A DNA stretch of 7,384 bases from assembly GCA_028712845.1 (NCBI GenBank), contig JAQTPO010000097.1:1-7384 (forward strand), given 5' to 3'. The notes beneath the pieces were generated by a model. It was given only the letters and a program-made list of their open reading frames with translations, searched no databases and was not told the origin of the DNA. This document shows, in pieces, positions 5,687 to 7,384 of the stretch; positions within the stretch are counted from its first letter, which is position 1; every line of letters starts with the position of its first letter. The stretch comes from Dehalococcoidales bacterium. GTDB lineage: Bacteria > Chloroflexota > Dehalococcoidia > Dehalococcoidales > Fen-1064. Position numbers and translations under genes: made by a program.

Positions 5687-6349
5687 AACAGATTCCGCTA
5701 CCATTTCCTCCAACGCTTTTTTGTCATTGACCAGAATACGCTGGCGTTCTATCCGGATATATCCCTGCTCTTCCAGGGTTTTCAGTGAGCGCGCTACTAC
5801 CTCTCTGGCAGTGCCTGCCATTGCCGCCATCTCTTGCTGGGTCAGCCGCTGACCGGTGCCATCCGTAGTATGTGTCAGCAATATCTTCGCTACCCTACCC
5901 AGTACGTGCCGGAAAGACAGGTCTTCAACCAGGGTAACCAGATACCTCATTCTTTCTGCTAATACCTTGCTTGTATTTATGGCCACATCAGGATATCGCT
6001 GCATGATATTCTGAAGCCTATCCTTTTTTATCCCGTAGAGTGTAGCAGGTCCCAGTGCTTCGGCGCTGACGGGATTAGGACCACCATCGAAGATAGGGAT
6101 ATCATTGAGGGCTTCTCCCGGCCGAGCTATGCTGAGAATCTGCTCTTTCCCCTGGGATGAAGTCTTAAAGACCTTCACCACACCGGCTGCAACGAAGAAC
6201 AGAGTATCCGATAATTCACCCTCCAGCAGAATAACCTCACCGCGCTGAACCATTTTTTCGGAGAAAGCCTGTTTAATAGCATCCAGTTCAGCGCTATTTA
6301 ACACCGAAAAATAGGATATGGATTTCAAGAAATTTATGTCTATGGTCAT
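5684..6349 (-). CDS. Crp/Fnr-family transcriptional regulator
   Basis: A 221-residue cytoplasmic regulator of normal family length. The cyclic-nucleotide-binding-type beta-barrel spans about 10-125 (RGEVILLEGELSDTLFFVAAG at 36-56, as RGEVILLEGE and LFFVAAG; PGEALNDIPIFDGG at 77-90). The dimerisation helix is about 110-145 and the HTH_Crp domain about 147-205 (VLGRVAKILL, RLTQQEMAAMAGTAREVVAR, LKTLEEQGYIRIE). It has no cysteine at all, so it cannot carry an FNR-type iron-sulfur cluster. Where Crp has Arg-Ser for the cAMP phosphate, it reads Pro-Val-Ser (93-95), so cAMP binding is doubtful. The effector may be another small molecule, haem-bound gas or similar (inference). The ATG at 6347-6349 lacks a recognisable ribosome-binding site, but a strong promoter sits just upstream. 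Neighbours are iron-sulfur proteins, suggesting redox or nitrosative-stress control, as for HcpR/DNR-like family members. Confidence 0.93.
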   Translation of the reverse strand: MTIDINFLKSISYFSVLNSAELDAIKQAFSEKMVQRGEVILLEGELSDTLFFVAAGVVKVFKTSSQGKEQILSIARPGEALNDIPIFDGGPNPVSAEALGPATLYGIKKDRLQNIMQRYPDVAINTSKVLAERMRYLVTLVEDLSFRHVLGRVAKILLTHTTDGTGQRLTQQEMAAMAGTAREVVARSLKTLEEQGYIRIERQRILVNDKKALEEMVAESV

Positions 6350-6370
6350 TGTTTTGTATCTGTCTGACGC

Positions 6371-6385
6371 TGTTATTATGTCACA
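6371..6385. promoter_or_regulatory. Imperfect dyad at the Crp/Fnr-gene transcription start
   Basis: Minus strand reads TGTGA, five bases, TAACA: related half-sites (TGTGA and, inverted, TGTTA) with five instead of six spacer bases. It overlaps the last base of the -10 hexamer and the expected start site, a place where a Crp-family protein would repress its own gene. The spacing mismatch keeps confidence low. Confidence 0.3.
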
Positions 6386-6413
6386 TTATACCAGCTTCTG
6401 ACAGCACGGGCAA
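6385..6413 (-). promoter_or_regulatory. Promoter of the Crp/Fnr-family gene
   Basis: Minus strand has TTGCCC (-35, 6408-6413), a 17-base spacer and a perfect TATAAT (-10, 6385-6390) preceded by TGG, an extended -10. The start would be near 6378, leaving a leader of about 30 bases before the ATG. Confidence 0.75.
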
Positions 6414-6450
6414 TGACGCTATGATGTGCCTTATTTGTGTGACTAAGATT

Positions 6451-6467
6451 ACTGAATACGTATCAGT
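6451..6467. promoter_or_regulatory. Near-perfect palindrome upstream of the Crp/Fnr promoter
   Basis: ACTG (6451-6454), one extra A, the 8-bp palindrome ATACGTAT (6456-6463) and CAGT (6464-6467). Apart from the single inserted base it is fully symmetric. It lies about 40 bases upstream of the -35 hexamer, a plausible activator position, but could be chance. Confidence 0.3.
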
Positions 6468-6510
6468 TACAATCTAGAATGAAACTGTGGGAGAGTGAAA
6501 GAGGGGGGAA

Positions 6511-6544
6511 AGGAGTCCCTTCTTGTTTGACTTCAGGGACTCCT
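6511..6544 (-). terminator. Hairpin after the iron-sulfur protein gene
   Basis: Perfect 10-bp arms AGGAGTCCCT (6511-6520) and AGGGACTCCT (6535-6544) around a 14-base loop, 9 bases beyond the TGA stop. The minus-strand transcript continues TTTCCCCCC, with only a short U-run, so it may be a weak or Rho-assisted terminator or a 3' stabiliser. It separates the iron-sulfur gene from the Crp/Fnr promoter. Confidence 0.55.
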
Positions 6545-6553
6545 GATTTATTT

Positions 6554-7267
6554 TCAGGACTTGATATCACCCTTCATACCAATCGTTGTTTCTTTAAACG
6601 GCATTTTTTTACCACTGGATTCGATGGCTTTCTTCGCCATGAAAACCAGCCCGGAGCAACACGGTACTTCCATATGCAGGACTGTCAGACTCTTGAGTCC
6701 TGAGTGGGTTATTATCTGTGTCAGCTTTTCCAGATGAGCCTCAAAATCGTCCAGCTTGGGGCAAGCCACCAGCAAGGCATGGTTTCTTAGAAAATCCTGA
6801 TGAAAGCCAGCGTAAGCAAACGCCGTGCAGTCTGCCGCCAACACCACATCTGCGCCCTGCAAGAAAGATGCCCTTGCCGGTATCAGTGCCAACTGCACCG
6901 GCCAATTACGAAGTTGAGACGACTGGAAATCGGTCTGATGTTCCGACTCATATCCGCATCTTTCAATCTCCTGTACAGTTGCCGAAGAACACCCGCAAGC
7001 GAGTTTTTCGCCTTCAGCATCTCCTTGATGATGCTTCGCTTCTATTTCATCAAATTCTTCCGCATGTCTTTCCTCGATGGTGATTGCACCCTGTGGACAT
7101 TCACCCAAACAAGCGCCGAGTCCATCACAGTATTTCTCACTGACCAACCTTGCTTTACCATCGATGATTTTCAAAGCACCCTCAGCGCATGAAGGAATAC
7201 AATCACCACAACCATTACACCTTTCTTCATCAATCTTGACAATTTTTCTAAGCGTTTTAACTGTCAT
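6554..7267 (-). CDS. Iron-sulfur protein: N-terminal ferredoxin domain plus conserved Cys-rich C-terminal domain
   Basis: A 237-residue soluble protein. The ferredoxin domain (about 8-66) has a full motif C17-x2-C20-x2-C23-x3-C27 and a second motif with only three cysteines, C47-x5-C53-x3-C57-Pro (YCDGLGACLGECPQGAI). A linker with C91-G-C93 and C104 leads to a C-terminal domain (about 118-237): NWPVQLALIPARASFL, GADVVLAADCTAFAY (C147), LLVACPKLDD (C169) and MEVPCCSGL (C203, C204). This whole arrangement matches a family I remember from strict anaerobes, often near Crp/Fnr regulators or hybrid-cluster-type proteins; its biochemical role is not established to my knowledge. The ATG at 7265-7267 is preferred over an in-frame GTG at 7313-7315, because it keeps the short N-terminus usual before the first cluster and overlaps the previous stop by 11 bases, a translational-coupling arrangement; its ribosome-binding site (AAGAAAGAG) is moderate. 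Confidence 0.88.
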   Translation of the reverse strand: MTVKTLRKIVKIDEERCNGCGDCIPSCAEGALKIIDGKARLVSEKYCDGLGACLGECPQGAITIEERHAEEFDEIEAKHHQGDAEGEKLACGCSSATVQEIERCGYESEHQTDFQSSQLRNWPVQLALIPARASFLQGADVVLAADCTAFAYAGFHQDFLRNHALLVACPKLDDFEAHLEKLTQIITHSGLKSLTVLHMEVPCCSGLVFMAKKAIESSGKKMPFKETTIGMKGDIKS

Positions 7268-7384
7268 CAGACTCTTTCTTCGTTTTTCGTTCGGGTGATT
7301 CTTTCCCGTCTTCACCCATCAATTGCTTCCAGTGCTCTTCACCTAGGCACTGCCGCGCCGAAGCGCACCATTCGATACAGGAAG
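7257..7384 (-). CDS. C-terminal end of an unidentified protein with a CIEWC-type cysteine tail (partial)
   Basis: An open frame enters from the right edge (first full codon ends at 7380, reading in from 7382) and stops with TAA at 7257-7259, giving 41 residues. It starts SCIEWCASARQCLGEEHWKQL, i.e. SCIEWC, ASARQC, LGEEHWKQL, a C-x3-C-x6-C cluster with an aromatic residue, and ends in a highly charged lysine/glutamate tail. Its stop overlaps the start of the iron-sulfur gene by 11 bases (ATGACAGTTAA), so the two form one operon and may be translationally coupled. CIEWC-like tails occur, as far as I recall, at the ends of small proteins of anaerobes, but I cannot name the family. The cysteines suggest a metal or cluster site. 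The 5' part lies outside the window. Confidence 0.65.
   Translation of the reverse strand, partial: SCIEWCASARQCLGEEHWKQLMGEDGKESPERKTKKESDDS

Noticed and set aside
6718..7192. Two overlapping plus-strand open frames of 121 and 130 codons
   Set aside because: Both lie fully antisense to the iron-sulfur protein, whose frame has clear cysteine motifs; no recognisable domains or start signals.
7268..7315. GTG start extending the iron-sulfur protein by 16 residues
   Set aside because: The extra residues (KTGKNHPNEKRRKS) are basic and unlike the short N-terminus normal before a first cluster motif; the ATG at 7265-7267 gives the usual overlap with the preceding gene.
1..7384. CRISPR array, insertion sequence, tRNA or rRNA gene
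   Set aside because: I saw no regularly spaced direct repeats, transposase motifs, cloverleaf-like sequences or ribosomal RNA-like stretches on either strand by eye.

Overview
The window looks like a moderately AT-rich chromosome fragment from a strictly or facultatively anaerobic bacterium. Every gene I can support lies on the minus strand, so the reading order runs from high to low coordinates. Anaerobic life is suggested by two ferredoxin-type proteins and a cysteine-rich iron-sulfur protein of a family I know from anaerobes. A lipoprotein solute receptor with a Thr/Pro-rich linker and a small CxxC/CxxC protein resemble genes I associate with Dehalococcoidia (Chloroflexota). That taxonomic guess comes from memory of similar proteins, not from a search.

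Right part (7384 to about 4990), a redox/regulatory module: the C-terminal end of an unidentified protein with a C-x3-C-x6-C tail overlaps by 11 bases the start of a 237-residue iron-sulfur protein. That gene ends at a 10-bp-stem hairpin. A well-formed promoter (TTGCCC-N17-TATAAT with extended -10) follows, driving a cysteine-free Crp/Fnr-family regulator. A 68-residue two-cluster ferredoxin lies 62 bases downstream. A structured 161-base gap precedes a 66-residue zinc-ribbon-like protein, which ends at a 10-bp-stem terminator-like hairpin. The likely theme is redox or nitrosative/oxidative stress signalling with electron-transfer proteins, but no target reaction is visible.

Left part (about 4900 to 1), a regulated ABC uptake system: a TetR-family repressor gene has a consensus -35 and a perfect 22-bp palindrome right at its predicted transcription start, strongly implying autorepression. 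Then come its own promoter and the genes for a family-5 (oligopeptide/dipeptide/nickel type) substrate-binding lipoprotein, a DppB/OppB-type permease and a DppC/OppC-type permease. A very stable GC-rich hairpin sits between the receptor and permease genes, where it could let the receptor be made in excess. The ATPase genes are not in the window. No terminator is visible after the second permease, and a possible start of another gene with a good ribosome-binding site lies at the left edge, so the operon probably continues. The transported substrate cannot be named from the sequence.

No rRNA, tRNA, CRISPR array, transposase or insertion sequence was seen. No gap between genes exceeds 300 bases.
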